Shown in pieces: positions 7,701 through 16,794 of a DNA stretch of 64,000 nt. The translations under genes and the position numbers were made by a program. This stretch comes from Acidobacteriota bacterium (lineage in GTDB: Bacteria > Acidobacteriota > Terriglobia > Acidiferrales > UBA7541). The notes below the pieces were generated by a model. The model saw nothing but the letters and a program-made list of their open reading frames with translations. It was not told the origin of the DNA and ran no database searches. How positions within the stretch are numbered: position 1 is the stretch's first letter; each line of letters begins with the position of its first letter. The DNA lies in contig JABDEK010000004.1 in assembly GCA_013287135.1 (NCBI GenBank), positions 23,147 through 87,146 on the forward strand, in the 5' to 3' direction.

Positions 7701-8230
7701 TGTTCTCCGTGTATGAGCTCCCATTTGGTGAACACCATCGCTATGGCAATCATGGATGGGCGGAACACGTTCTCGGCAATTGGCGGCTGCAGAACATCAT
7801 TACCTGGCAGACCGGAAATCCCTATACGGCTTATCTCGGCGGCACAGCATCAGATAACGGGACAGGAGCGAGTTTTTCGCTGCGCGCGGATCAAGTCGGA
7901 AATCCAAACGTTGGCATTTGCGGCGGAGGACCGCTCACTTTTTTCAACACCGTTGCTTTCGCTACGCCGCCTGCCACGGATTATGGCAATGAACACCGCG
8001 GCTCGATCGGAGGCCCTTGCAAGTTTAATTGGAACGCCTCTCTCGCGAAATCTTTCCGGTTCGGTCCGCAAGAGCGCCATCACTTGGACGTTCGTTGGGA
8101 AGTTCAGAATCTTTCCAATACTGTAAGTTTTTCCGGGCTCGTCACCTTGTTGGGCTCGTCAACATTCGGACGTGTTACTGGCACGGGAGCCATGCGAACC
8201 ATGGATGTTATGATCCGGTATAACTTCTGA
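4778..8230 (+). CDS. Oar-like TonB-dependent outer-membrane receptor with glycine-rich insert
   Basis: About 1150 aa (ATG 4778; an in-frame GTG at 4760 is possible). A signal segment ends near SPAQES. It is followed by a carboxypeptidase-regulatory-like beta-sandwich (STVSGIVRTTEGTPIPGATV onwards, ~85 residues), a long Ala/Asn/Pro-rich stretch, and then a strongly Gly-rich tract with GGRGGRG and GGGPGGGGGG around 5560-5690. The rest is a large beta-barrel typical of acidobacterial Oar proteins (ERFGGNLGGPLK, TYFFVNYQ, SFDVRHQ, final aromatic residue). A normal plug domain is hard to find; the low-complexity tract sits where it should be. The stop overlaps the next start (TGATG), so it is translationally coupled to the VWFA protein. 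Ligand unknown. Confidence 0.85.
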   Translation: MRSPARGNSSRLHEYELLVLFVFWLLTGYPSPAQESAVPPSTVSGIVRTTEGTPIPGATVRLINTDTNKVWVSWTDESGKFEFPQIAAGPYRIEESQLGFAQASLIVEVPMVPPGPVPVILRVATLAELSAAPATPSNKPHAPGNRSNAQNPAANSANAPGQGGARGQLPAGAANAVREGLAGGFEETELTGEGTNAAGAEANGAANAGPQAGVSLPATANSNATSDSFLLQGTVGQSLTSNGPGGFGGLGGIVPGTPGDQGGAGGRGGRGAGQLFGQGGGLGGGPGGGGGGTGGMFGARGRLNRQSVNRVRFSFYDRYENSAFDAKPYSLTGNQVPKPSHYDERFGGNLGGPLKIPHIYNGSDRTYFFVNYQHEIQSSALDTYSTVPTAAERSGNFCGLGVTIYNPFSNFTGPRTPLGNGCQIPAINSAAAGLLAFYPMPNLPGMVQNYLLQTTVPINNDILNLHVLHTINSKFSLNGAYNLNSQRQNTFGNFLSTAGTQSTLNQAITLGLSHNWTAHLVESTQLNWSRSRVQILSDNSFKNDIAADLGISGVSTEPLTYGIPAINFSSISDLNDPLPSLVRNQTLRFGDNLRWVRGKHTVTFGGEVRRIQLNADANPQPRGLFNFTGVMTSQLTSTGQPVAPNPQTEPFYELADFLLGVPYSTTVQFGPNAYLRSWDFIAYAQDDWRVNKQLTILYGLRYETVTPPVDKYNRIANLDLNSTATAVDVVTPGAVGMFNGRYPQALIHGDYGNWGPRIGFAWVPQTIKPKTVVRGGFSIFYNEGIYNTLAQQYLEYEPPFATSENLITSAAQVLTLQNGFPSTSTISNKGGVNPFYKNGYADIWTLGTETSFTQNWILDLTYTGTKGTNLDLLRAPNRAPLGTSPLNTQISLRIPGANSFYYDQSGANSIYNALQVRLVHRFTRGISIQGFYTFSKSLDNASTIGGTTPIVVQQDGKFAAERGLSSFDVRHQVRMFSVYELPFGEHHRYGNHGWAEHVLGNWRLQNIITWQTGNPYTAYLGGTASDNGTGASFSLRADQVGNPNVGICGGGPLTFFNTVAFATPPATDYGNEHRGSIGGPCKFNWNASLAKSFRFGPQERHHLDVRWEVQNLSNTVSFSGLVTLLGSSTFGRVTGTGAMRTMDVMIRYNF

Positions 8231-10533
8231 TGAGACACTTCGCTCAAAAAATAGCGTTTTCATTAGTGGCAGCAATCTTTTTAGCAGGTATCGTCCTAGC
8301 TCAATCTCAACAGCAGTCTCCCAATCCACACGCGCAGCCACCTACAAACCCATCGGCGCCTATCGCCGTACCCATGCCTGCGTCGCCTCAGGCTCCCAAA
8401 CCGACGGTGCCTTCCGTGATCAGAGCCTCGTCCGATCTCGTGCGCATTGACGTCGAAGTAACAGACAAGTCCGGCAAACCCATCAAGGGATTGCGCGAGG
8501 ATCAATTTACCGTCACCGATGATGGCAAGCGCCAGGAGATTTCCACTTTCTCGTACTCCGACATCGAAGGCATTGAGTCCGCAGCAGCGGCGGAAGACAA
8601 GCCCATTGTCGTGCCGGTGGACAACGAAGGACCAAATACGCCGTCGGCCAACGCGATCAGCGACCAGTTGCGCGATCGCCGATTGATTGTACTTTTCTTT
8701 GACCTGACGTCCATGCAGTCGGACGACTTGATCCGCGCGCACGACGCGGCGGCCAAATTTGTGAAAGAGCAGATGACCAAAGCTGACGTCGTCGCTGTCA
8801 TCGCTTTTTCCTCAAAGCTAATCGTGCTCGCAAACTTTACCAACGACCGCGCAACGCTCGATAAAGCCATTGCGCAGTTAACCGTCACCAGCATTTCCGA
8901 TCTTTCTAATCCGCTCTACTCCGCGGCGGAAAACGGTGAATACGACGTGCAGGAATATACCGGCGCGGCGTATACCCCGGATGAGACCGAATTTAACGTT
9001 TTCAATACGGACCAGAAGCTCGTTGCCGTGGAAGGCATGGCCAACGTCCTCAGCGCGTTCCCCGGAAGAAAAGCCCTGGTGGAATTCACCGGCGGCATCA
9101 CTCAGCCCGGTGAAGAAAATCGCACGCAGCTTCGAGCGGCAACAGACGCTGCGAACCGCGCCGATGTTTCAATCTATTCGATCGATTCGCGCGGATTGTT
9201 CGCTACGCCGCCTGGTGGCGACACCACCGCGAATGCCGCCACGGGAACTTCCATGTTCACCGGCGCTTCCGTGTTTCATCAAACCGACCAGCGCGACGAT
9301 TCGCGCGATACTCTCGCCACTCTTTCCACCGACACCGGCGGAAAAGCATTCTTTGACTTGGGAGATTTGAGCCAGGCGCTCCCGAAGATTCAGCAAGACA
9401 ATACCGGTTACTACCTCATCGGCTATCGTCTGGGCGCCGATGTAAAACGCGATGGCCGCTGGCGAACGATCCGAGTAAAGGTCAACGCGCCCGGCGCCCA
9501 CGTGCGTTATCGCGAAGGCTACTACGCTCCGCGCGATTTTCAGCATCTTCAAAAAGAAGATCGCGACCAACAGCTTGCCGACGCTGTCAATTCGGATAAT
9601 CCCGTCGTCGAGCTGCCCGTCGCCGTAGAGACAGCCATGTTCCGACTGTCCGATCAGCAGACTTACGTTCCCATCGCCGCTAAGATTTCTGCCAGCGCTC
9701 TCGACTGGGCTGAAAAGCATGGTCACCGCCAGGCCGACTTTGATTTTGCTGTCGAAGTTCGCGCAGTCCCTTCCCGCCAAGTGGTCGCTCAGTCGCGCGA
9801 CACTACCCAAGTGAACCTCGACCCTCAGCGTTTCCAGCAGATCAACCAAAAAAATCTGCTGTACCAGGGCGGTGTTGTCCTTGCACCCGGAAACTACCGG
9901 CTGAAATTTGTCGCTCGCGAAAATGAATCAGGAAAGATCGGCACGTTTGAACAGAATCTTTCCGTCCCGGCGGTCCAGCCGGGAAAACTGGCGCTCAGCT
10001 CTGTGGTTCTTTCCAGCCAGCTTGTTCCAGTGCGGAAATCGGCGGAAGTCCAAACGAAAGGCCAGGGATTGCGCGCCAAGCTGACCAATTCACCGCTCGA
10101 GATGAATGGAGAAGCGATTGTGCCTAGCGTGACTCGCTTGTTCGCGCAAAATCAAACACTCTATGTTTTCTTCCAAGCTTATTATCCGGGAAAAAATGAG
10201 AATAAAGAAACGTTTGACGGAAATTCGCTCCGCGCCGGATTAGTTTTCTTTCGCAATGGATTGCAGGTCAATTCCACCCCCTTGCTCGCGCCCTCGGAAG
10301 TAGATGCTAAGAAGTCCACGGCGTCGTTCCGCATGAGCTTGCCGTTATCGAAGCTACAAGGTGGGCGTTACACCGTTCAAGCTGTTGTCATCGCTCCCGG
10401 AACGCAGCATGCCGCGTTTGGCCGCAGCTACCTCGCGCTATTGCAAGCGCCACCGGCCCCCGCGTCAACGCCAGCTAGTAGTCCGACGAATTCTCCTCCA
10501 GAAATTGCAGCCCCCAAACCACCTTCACCCTAA
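8230..10533 (+). CDS. Acidobacterial VWFA-related secreted protein
   Basis: 767 aa with a signal peptide (~1-24), a Pro-rich linker, and an N-terminal domain beginning VIRASSDLVRIDVEVTDKSG that leads into a von Willebrand A domain (RRLIVLFFDLTSMQS; the MIDAS DxSxS motif is modified to DLTSM). The family signature GYYLIGYRLG and REGYYAPRDF follows, as in the acidobacterial VWFA-related proteins (TIGR03436 type). A C-terminal ~230-residue beta-rich region ends in a Pro/Ala/Ser tail. Coupling to the upstream Oar-like receptor through the one-base stop/start overlap suggests that the two act together at the cell envelope. The molecular role of this family is not established. Confidence 0.88.
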   Translation: MRHFAQKIAFSLVAAIFLAGIVLAQSQQQSPNPHAQPPTNPSAPIAVPMPASPQAPKPTVPSVIRASSDLVRIDVEVTDKSGKPIKGLREDQFTVTDDGKRQEISTFSYSDIEGIESAAAAEDKPIVVPVDNEGPNTPSANAISDQLRDRRLIVLFFDLTSMQSDDLIRAHDAAAKFVKEQMTKADVVAVIAFSSKLIVLANFTNDRATLDKAIAQLTVTSISDLSNPLYSAAENGEYDVQEYTGAAYTPDETEFNVFNTDQKLVAVEGMANVLSAFPGRKALVEFTGGITQPGEENRTQLRAATDAANRADVSIYSIDSRGLFATPPGGDTTANAATGTSMFTGASVFHQTDQRDDSRDTLATLSTDTGGKAFFDLGDLSQALPKIQQDNTGYYLIGYRLGADVKRDGRWRTIRVKVNAPGAHVRYREGYYAPRDFQHLQKEDRDQQLADAVNSDNPVVELPVAVETAMFRLSDQQTYVPIAAKISASALDWAEKHGHRQADFDFAVEVRAVPSRQVVAQSRDTTQVNLDPQRFQQINQKNLLYQGGVVLAPGNYRLKFVARENESGKIGTFEQNLSVPAVQPGKLALSSVVLSSQLVPVRKSAEVQTKGQGLRAKLTNSPLEMNGEAIVPSVTRLFAQNQTLYVFFQAYYPGKNENKETFDGNSLRAGLVFFRNGLQVNSTPLLAPSEVDAKKSTASFRMSLPLSKLQGGRYTVQAVVIAPGTQHAAFGRSYLALLQAPPAPASTPASSPTNSPPEIAAPKPPSP

Positions 10534-10601
10534 ACGCCGGATAGGTTGGCGAATTCCGGCATGTTTGGCAATTCGTCTTCAGATATGGCACGCTGGAGGG
10601 A

Positions 10602-11099
10602 GTGCCCACAAAAAGCATTACTCATATCCTGATCCACGATTCTTTTCGTGTAGGTATCACGATCAAAGGGATCGACGGCATTCTCGAAGCCGTCGGCGGT
10701 GTACTGCTGTGGTTTAAAGTCAACACGTTGAACTCGTGGTTGCAAGCGCTCTGCCAGCACGAACTCGCGCGCGACAAGCACGATTTTATTTTTTCTCACT
10801 TGAGTATTGCTTCGCAGAAATTGGCGAGCGGTAGCCCGATGTTCGTCTCGCTTTATCTTCTCTCGCATGGGCTGGTGAAGGCCTTGCTCGTTGTGTGTCT
10901 TTGGCTTAACAAGCTGTGGGCTTATCCGCTGACGATTGGCGTTTTTGCGGCTTTCGTCGTCTACCAAATCTACAGATTCACTTACACACATTCCGTGGCG
11001 CTCGTAATTCTCACTCTCTTCGATCTGCTGCTGATATTTCTAACCTGGAAAGAATATCAAGATCAGAAATTGCTGCACGCGAAGAAGAAAGAAGAATAA
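10602..11099 (+). CDS. DUF2127 integral membrane protein
   Basis: 165 aa, GTG start in GGAGTGCCC. The N-terminus (HDSFRVGITIKGIDGILEAV) and at least three hydrophobic segments (~25-40, ~80-102, ~107-150) match the DUF2127 family of small predicted membrane proteins; the C-terminus is a charged KEYQDQKLL..KKKEE tail. It follows the VWFA gene by 68 bases and precedes aguB by 57, all on the plus strand. No function is known for the family. Confidence 0.75.
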   Translation: MPTKSITHILIHDSFRVGITIKGIDGILEAVGGVLLWFKVNTLNSWLQALCQHELARDKHDFIFSHLSIASQKLASGSPMFVSLYLLSHGLVKALLVVCLWLNKLWAYPLTIGVFAAFVVYQIYRFTYTHSVALVILTLFDLLLIFLTWKEYQDQKLLHAKKKEE

Positions 11100-11156
11100 T
11101 TAGAACTAACGGCGGCGTATGGCCTTGAATCGGCTTTTCGTGTAGATTTTCCTATC

Positions 11157-12056
11157 GTGACATCGCCGAACAAATTCAAAGTTGGCCTCGTGCAGATGGC
11201 TGTCAGCCCGAAGCCAGAGCAAAACCTGGCCCACGCCATCTCCCGCATCGAAGAAGCCGCTCGAGGCGGCGCGCAAGTGGTTTGCTTGCCGGAGCTTTTT
11301 CGCTCGCAATATTTCTGTCAACGCGAAGACACCGCGAATTTCGAATTGGCGGAGCCCGTGCCCGGACCCACCACAGAAGCTTTAGGTCACGTAGCGCAGA
11401 AAACGAAAACCGTCATCATTGCCCCCGTCTTCGAACGCCGGGCGCCCGGTGTGTATCACAACACCGCAGCAATCATTGACGCCGACGGCCGAATCGCCGG
11501 CATCTATCGCAAGATGCATATCCCCGACGACCCGGCTTATTACGAAAAATTCTATTTCACCCCGGGAGACTTGGGCTTTCGCGCGTTTGAAACCAACGCC
11601 GGTAAAATCGCCACTTTAATCTGCTGGGATCAGTGGTATCCGGAAGGAGCACGCTTGGCCGCCCTAAACGGCGCCTGCATTGTCTTCTACCCCACCGCTA
11701 TCGGCTGGCATCCCAGCGAAAAAAATTCCAATGGAGAAGCGCAGCGCGATTCCTGGCGCACCATCCAGCGCAGTCACGCGATTGCCAATGGGGTTTACGT
11801 CGCGGCGGTGAACCGCGTGGGGCACGAAAAGCCTGTTGAAGGCGGAGACGGCTTGGAGTTCTGGGGCACTTCCTTCCTCTGCGATCCGCAGGGAGTCGTG
11901 ATCGCCGAAGGTTCCACCAACCGTGAAGAAATTTTGTACGGTGAAGTGGATCTCGCACACCTGGAAGACGTCCGCCGCAACTGGCCTTTCTTGCGCGACC
12001 GCCGGATTGATGCCTACGCGGGCATCGAACAGCGCTTTCTCGACGAAAAGCCTTGA
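11157..12056 (+). CDS. aguB: N-carbamoylputrescine amidase
   Basis: 299 aa carbon-nitrogen hydrolase (nitrilase superfamily). The catalytic triad is visible: E46 in CLPELF, K119 in YRKMHIPD and C156 in LICWDQWYPE. The CWDQWYPEGAR and GTSFLCDPQG signatures fit N-carbamoylputrescine amidase, which releases putrescine, CO2 and ammonia. GTG start. The last bases overlap the TTG start of the agmatine deiminase gene (TTGA), so the two consecutive enzymes of the agmatine route to putrescine are translationally coupled. Cytoplasmic. Confidence 0.92.
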   Translation: MTSPNKFKVGLVQMAVSPKPEQNLAHAISRIEEAARGGAQVVCLPELFRSQYFCQREDTANFELAEPVPGPTTEALGHVAQKTKTVIIAPVFERRAPGVYHNTAAIIDADGRIAGIYRKMHIPDDPAYYEKFYFTPGDLGFRAFETNAGKIATLICWDQWYPEGARLAALNGACIVFYPTAIGWHPSEKNSNGEAQRDSWRTIQRSHAIANGVYVAAVNRVGHEKPVEGGDGLEFWGTSFLCDPQGVVIAEGSTNREEILYGEVDLAHLEDVRRNWPFLRDRRIDAYAGIEQRFLDEKP

Positions 12057-13153
12057 AGCCATCCAGCCGCATCGCCCGTCCTTCCGCAGAAAATACCCCG
12101 GCGGCGTTAGGCTTCCGTATGCCGGCCGAATGGGAACCTCATGAAGCCTCCTGGCTCGGCTGGCCGCACAATCCAACCGATTGGCCCGGTAAGCTTGAGC
12201 CGATCCACTGGGTTTACGGCGAGATCGTTCGGAAAATAGCGCCCGGTGAACTCGTCCGCATCCTAGTGAACTCGCCAGCACATGAGTTTCGAGCGCGAAA
12301 AGTTTTGAAAAGCGTCGGCGTTAGCATGAGCCGAATCCAGTTTCTCCGATTCCCTACAAATAGAGGTTGGACGCGCGATTTCGGCCCCATATTTATCAAA
12401 CGCGACAAGCCCCGCCCGAAAGTTGCCATCGCTCGATTCCGTTTTAACGCCTGGGCTCGTTATCCCGATTGGAAAAAAGACGACGGCATTCCCGAACGCG
12501 CCGCTCGCCGATTGAAGATGAAAATGTTCCGCGCTCAACTCGGTGGCCGCGATGTGGTTCTCGAAGGCGGAAGCATTGACGTAAATGGCTCGGGCACAGT
12601 GCTGAGCACGGAAGAGTGCCTCCTCGATCAGAAACGCCAAGTTCGAAACCCCGGATTCGACCGCGGCCAAACGGAAGCAGTCTTGCGGGAATATCTCGGC
12701 GTAACCAACGTTATATGGCTAGGCAAAGGAATCGCAGGAGACGACACACACGGTCACATCGATGATCTGTGCCGCTTTGTGAACCGCCGCACAGTCGTCC
12801 TTTGCCGCGAAAAAAATCGCAAAGAGAAAAATTATCGGGCGCTAGAAGAACATTGGGAGCGCCTGCGCGGAGCGAGACTCGAAGATGGAAGCAAATTGGA
12901 TGTTGTAGCCTTGCCGATGCCGTCGCCTCTATTTTTCGACGGTGTGCGCCTCCCCGCCAGTTACGCAAACTTTTACATCTCGAACGCCGCCGTCTTGGTC
13001 CCCACTTTCAACGACCCCAACGACCGCGTCGCTCTGGGGATCGTCTCGGAACTTTTCCCCAAGCGCTCCGTCGTGGGAATCCATTCAGTAGATTTAGTCT
13101 GGGGATTCGGCACCCTTCACTGCTTAACGCAACAGCAGCCCGCTCGCTCCTAG
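12053..13153 (+). CDS. aguA: Agmatine deiminase
   Basis: 366 aa from the TTG at 12053; an ATG at 12119 (MPAEWEPHE) is an alternative, but the preceding TPAALGFR also matches family N-termini. Guanidine-modifying fold: RDFGPIF (~107), EGGSIDVNG (~178), DDTHGHIDDLCRF (~235), and the catalytic Cys near the C-terminus in GTLHCLTQQQP (~357). It converts agmatine to N-carbamoylputrescine, the substrate of the preceding gene. The gene order aguB-aguA with a 4-base overlap supports a two-step putrescine operon. Confidence 0.92.
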   Translation: MKPSSRIARPSAENTPAALGFRMPAEWEPHEASWLGWPHNPTDWPGKLEPIHWVYGEIVRKIAPGELVRILVNSPAHEFRARKVLKSVGVSMSRIQFLRFPTNRGWTRDFGPIFIKRDKPRPKVAIARFRFNAWARYPDWKKDDGIPERAARRLKMKMFRAQLGGRDVVLEGGSIDVNGSGTVLSTEECLLDQKRQVRNPGFDRGQTEAVLREYLGVTNVIWLGKGIAGDDTHGHIDDLCRFVNRRTVVLCREKNRKEKNYRALEEHWERLRGARLEDGSKLDVVALPMPSPLFFDGVRLPASYANFYISNAAVLVPTFNDPNDRVALGIVSELFPKRSVVGIHSVDLVWGFGTLHCLTQQQPARS

Positions 13154-13369
13154 TTCACTGCAAATATTTTTCGCTTCTTTCCGAATATCAGGACACATTC
13201 GAACGCTATCCATCCTGCCCCATATACTCGAAATTTCCGAATTTACGTAGTTCGCTGTTACTAAACGCCTTATTTACAAGAAATCTTGGCGACGAACGTG
13301 CCATATGCGTTCGTGGGGGAAGTCAGCTTCATCGTTCGCGGCGCCCCATACATTCGACGAAAACTGGAG

Positions 13370-16300
13370 ATGAAAATGCGATTTAGCAAATTCCTTATTG
13401 TAGCCGCTTTGTTCGCGGCTCCCTTGCTCCTGCTGCCCAGCATGCTTTCGGCGCAGAGCATAGTTACCGGAGCAGTAAGCGGAACCGTTACGGATCCCTC
13501 AGGCGCCGTTATCGTGGGCGCCACAGTGAATCTCAAAAACGTTGCCACGGGCGAGGTCAGTTCCACCAACACAAACTCCTCCGGAGGCTACCAGTTCCCA
13601 TTGTTGAAACCCGGCTCCTACACCGTAAACGCAACACAGCAAGGATTCAAACAGTCCTCCATTACTGTAGACGTACTGCTAGGGCAGACTTCTACTGCCG
13701 ATTTGAAGCTGGAACTCGGCGCCGGTAGCGTCACAGTCGAGGTCACCGGACAAGGCCAAGGATTGCAAACCGAAGATGCAAACATCTCTTCGAATTTCGA
13801 CACAAAAATGATTCAGGAAGTCCCAAATCCGGGCAACGATATCACCTATATCGCGCAAACAGCGCCTGGAGTGGCCATGAACTCGACAGGCGGCTACGGC
13901 AATTTCACCGCCTTTGGTCTCCCAGCCACTGCGAACTTGTTCACCGTGAATGGAAACGATTACAACGATCCTTACTTGAACCTAAACAATTCCGGTTCGA
14001 GCAACCTGCTGCTCGGCGGCAATGAATTGCAGGAAGTAGCGGTCGTCAGCAACGGGTACACCGGCCAGTACGGCAGACAGGCTGGCGCACAGATCGATTA
14101 CAGCACCAAGTCAGGCTCAAACCAATTTCATGGGAATGCGGTCTACGACTGGACCGGGAGGGCTTTAAGCGCCAACGACTACTTTAACAACCTCTTTGGC
14201 AACCCCCGGCCGTTCGAAAATAACAATCAATGGGCCGCGTCTTTCGGCGGGCCGATCAAGAAGGATAAGGCGTTTTTCTTCGTGAACACCGAAGGAATTC
14301 GCTACGTTTTTGGAACCTCCGCATCGGTGAGTGTTCCTACACCTGACTTCGAACAATATGTCCTCAGCCAAATTCCCACCACTGCGGTGCCGTACTACAA
14401 CAACATTTTCAGTTTGTATAACAACGCACCCAACGTCAATCATGCTATTCCGGCCGCTAATAGTTGCGGAGCTTCGCTGGGCTCGTTCCCCGATCCAGTC
14501 ACCGGCTCAACAAGCGCTACTTGCCTGCAAACTTTCAACAACTCAGGTTCGAATGGCAACCGCGAGTGGCTAGTCACCGGGCGCGTGGACTACTCTTTCA
14601 GCGAAAATGACAAATTATTCGGCCGCGTAAAAGTTGATCGGGGCGTACAACCGTCTTACACAGATCCAATCGATCCCGCGTTCAATGTCATCAGCCACCA
14701 GCCCCAGCAAGACGCTCAAGTAAATTACACACACGTTTTCAACCCGAACCTCATCAATAACTTTATTGCGTCAGCCTTCTATTATGGCGCACCCTTTGCA
14801 AGCAACAATATTGCCGCTGCATTGGCTGCCTATCCGGGTGTTTTGGTCTCAACAGATAGCGCTTTGACGCCCTTGGGTACCGGCTCCAGTTTCTTCCCGG
14901 GAGTCGCAACCTCCTTTCCCAACGGTCGCAAAGTGACTCAATGGGGGCTCGTAGACGACTTGTCACTGACCCGTGGCAACCACACCTTCAAAATGGGCTT
15001 CAACTTCCGTCGGAACGACGCCAGTGACTCGCAGGCCGCCGTGGGAACCCAGTTCCCCTATGTTTCCACGAGCTTGGCGTCCTTCGCCACTGATCAAGCC
15101 GATTTCATTACGCAGAATTTTACAAACTTTCCGGAGCAGCCAATCGCCTACTACAGTCTCGGCCTTTACTTCCAGGACGAGTATCGAGTGAATTCCAGGC
15201 TGAAGTTTACGCTGGCTATGCGCGCAGACCGAAACTCGAACGGGGTTTGTCAGTCTGACTGCGCTGTTCGGTCTGTCGATCCCTTCGATCAATTGGCTCA
15301 CAATCCCAACATTCCCTACAATCAGATGATGTTGACCGGACAACACTCCATTCTCCGCAATGTTGAGAAAGTAGTGTTCGAGCCACGTGTCGGTTTTGCT
15401 TGGAGCCCGTTGGGACAAAACACGGTAATCCGAGGGGGCGTCGGCTTGTTCACCGATTTGTATCCGGGCTCTCTGCTAAACCTCTGGACCCGTAACTTTC
15501 CTTCGGTGACCGCATTTGGGCTAGCTAGCGCCGGAACGATTGACAATATCGGCACGGCGACGAAGGGCTCAGCGGCTACGGTCATCGGTGAGTGCCAGAC
15601 AGTATTTCAGACGAATTATGCAGCAGGCGGAACAGCGTCTGACTTCCTGGCTAACGCACCCGCGGGTTGCGCCGTTCCGAACATGAACGACGTGGCAAAC
15701 ACACTAAAAAATCCAAAATATCTTGAATGGAATCTCGAAGTTCAACATTCCTTCGGCAACAAGGCGGTACTGTCAGTGAATTACGTTGGAAACCGAGGAT
15801 ATGACGGGGTCATTTTCAATCCCTATTTGAATGCTTACGCCAACAGCGGATTCGGCGGCCTTCCAACCGCGCCCATCGATTCCCGTGTCGGGCTAGTGCT
15901 GCAGGGAACAAACAATGGCATATCTAACTACAACGGCATTACCTTTTCTCTTCAGCAGAATACTTGGCACGGACTGTCTGGCCGGATTAATTACACTTAC
16001 AGCCACGCCCTCGACGATATCTCTAACGGCGGTACGCTTGAACCCTACAACCCTGCCGACAGTTTGTTTTTCCAAATCAGTCCGAATAACTTAAGGCTCA
16101 ATTACGGTAACGCGGACTATGACATCCGTCACGTTATGACCGGTAACTATGTGTGGCAAATACCGGTCAGAAGCGAGAACCGGCTCCTGAATGCAGCCAT
16201 CGGTGGCTGGGAAGTCTCCGGAACAATATTCGCGCACACCGGCCTTCCTTTCAGCGTCATAGATGGCCCAACAGGATCTAGTCTGATCGCTGCTAACGGA

Positions 16301-16732
16301 GCTAACGACCAGCTCATAACCGTTCTCGGACAACCCATCGTCCCCGTGTCGCGTTCTTGCACCGCGGTTCTTAATCCTAACAACAGTTCTGCAAACGCGT
16401 GCTGGGGCGGAGTCAGCGCATTCTCCAGCGCCCCGACCAGTTTTGGGACGTTGGCACGCAATGCCTTCCGCGGACCGGGATATTTCGACACCGATTTCAG
16501 TTTACGGAAATCTTTCCGTCTTACGGAACGGCTGGGTTTCATGGTGGGAGCGAACGCGTATAACGTTCTCAATCACGTCAACTTTGCCAATCCAAATGTC
16601 AATCTGGCGGCTGGGCCAAATTTCGGCCTTATCACCGCTACTCAGAACCCTGCAACCTCGCCTTACGGTGCTTTCGCAGCAGCGGCCGTGGACGCGAGAA
16701 TTGTTCAGGTCGTGGGAAGACTGACGTTCTGA
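13370..16732 (+). CDS. Oar-like TonB-dependent outer-membrane receptor
   Basis: About 1120 aa from the ATG at 13370 (CTGGAG before it; a second ATG lies at 13376). Signal peptide to MLSAQ, carboxypeptidase-regulatory-like domain (VTGAVSGTVTDPSGAVIVGA onwards), a recognisable plug region (NPGNDITYIAQTAPGV ... NGNDYNDPYLN ... QYGRQAGAQIDYSTKSGSN) and a large beta-barrel ending in VVGRLTF, the aromatic C-terminus of outer-membrane proteins. Unlike the receptor at 4778 it keeps an ordinary plug and has no glycine-rich insert. It is followed by a strong terminator and seems to be a single-gene unit. The substrate is unknown; such receptors are often linked to peptide or glycan uptake. Confidence 0.9.
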   Translation: MKMRFSKFLIVAALFAAPLLLLPSMLSAQSIVTGAVSGTVTDPSGAVIVGATVNLKNVATGEVSSTNTNSSGGYQFPLLKPGSYTVNATQQGFKQSSITVDVLLGQTSTADLKLELGAGSVTVEVTGQGQGLQTEDANISSNFDTKMIQEVPNPGNDITYIAQTAPGVAMNSTGGYGNFTAFGLPATANLFTVNGNDYNDPYLNLNNSGSSNLLLGGNELQEVAVVSNGYTGQYGRQAGAQIDYSTKSGSNQFHGNAVYDWTGRALSANDYFNNLFGNPRPFENNNQWAASFGGPIKKDKAFFFVNTEGIRYVFGTSASVSVPTPDFEQYVLSQIPTTAVPYYNNIFSLYNNAPNVNHAIPAANSCGASLGSFPDPVTGSTSATCLQTFNNSGSNGNREWLVTGRVDYSFSENDKLFGRVKVDRGVQPSYTDPIDPAFNVISHQPQQDAQVNYTHVFNPNLINNFIASAFYYGAPFASNNIAAALAAYPGVLVSTDSALTPLGTGSSFFPGVATSFPNGRKVTQWGLVDDLSLTRGNHTFKMGFNFRRNDASDSQAAVGTQFPYVSTSLASFATDQADFITQNFTNFPEQPIAYYSLGLYFQDEYRVNSRLKFTLAMRADRNSNGVCQSDCAVRSVDPFDQLAHNPNIPYNQMMLTGQHSILRNVEKVVFEPRVGFAWSPLGQNTVIRGGVGLFTDLYPGSLLNLWTRNFPSVTAFGLASAGTIDNIGTATKGSAATVIGECQTVFQTNYAAGGTASDFLANAPAGCAVPNMNDVANTLKNPKYLEWNLEVQHSFGNKAVLSVNYVGNRGYDGVIFNPYLNAYANSGFGGLPTAPIDSRVGLVLQGTNNGISNYNGITFSLQQNTWHGLSGRINYTYSHALDDISNGGTLEPYNPADSLFFQISPNNLRLNYGNADYDIRHVMTGNYVWQIPVRSENRLLNAAIGGWEVSGTIFAHTGLPFSVIDGPTGSSLIAANGANDQLITVLGQPIVPVSRSCTAVLNPNNSSANACWGGVSAFSSAPTSFGTLARNAFRGPGYFDTDFSLRKSFRLTERLGFMVGANAYNVLNHVNFANPNVNLAAGPNFGLITATQNPATSPYGAFAAAAVDARIVQVVGRLTF

Positions 16733-16759
16733 TTTAGAACCAGAAGGTATATGCGGAAG

Positions 16760-16794
16760 AGGGCGGCACCCTCCTCAGGGCCGCCCTTTTTTAT
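16760..16794 (+). terminator. Rho-independent terminator
   Basis: GGGCGGC / GCCGCCC stem followed by a run of T, 28 bases after the receptor stop codon. Confidence 0.85.

Noticed and set aside
13294..13317. ACGAACG/CGTTCGT inverted repeat before the second Oar-like receptor
   Set aside because: The arms are only seven bases and there is no T-tract or repeated occurrence, so I cannot assign it a role.
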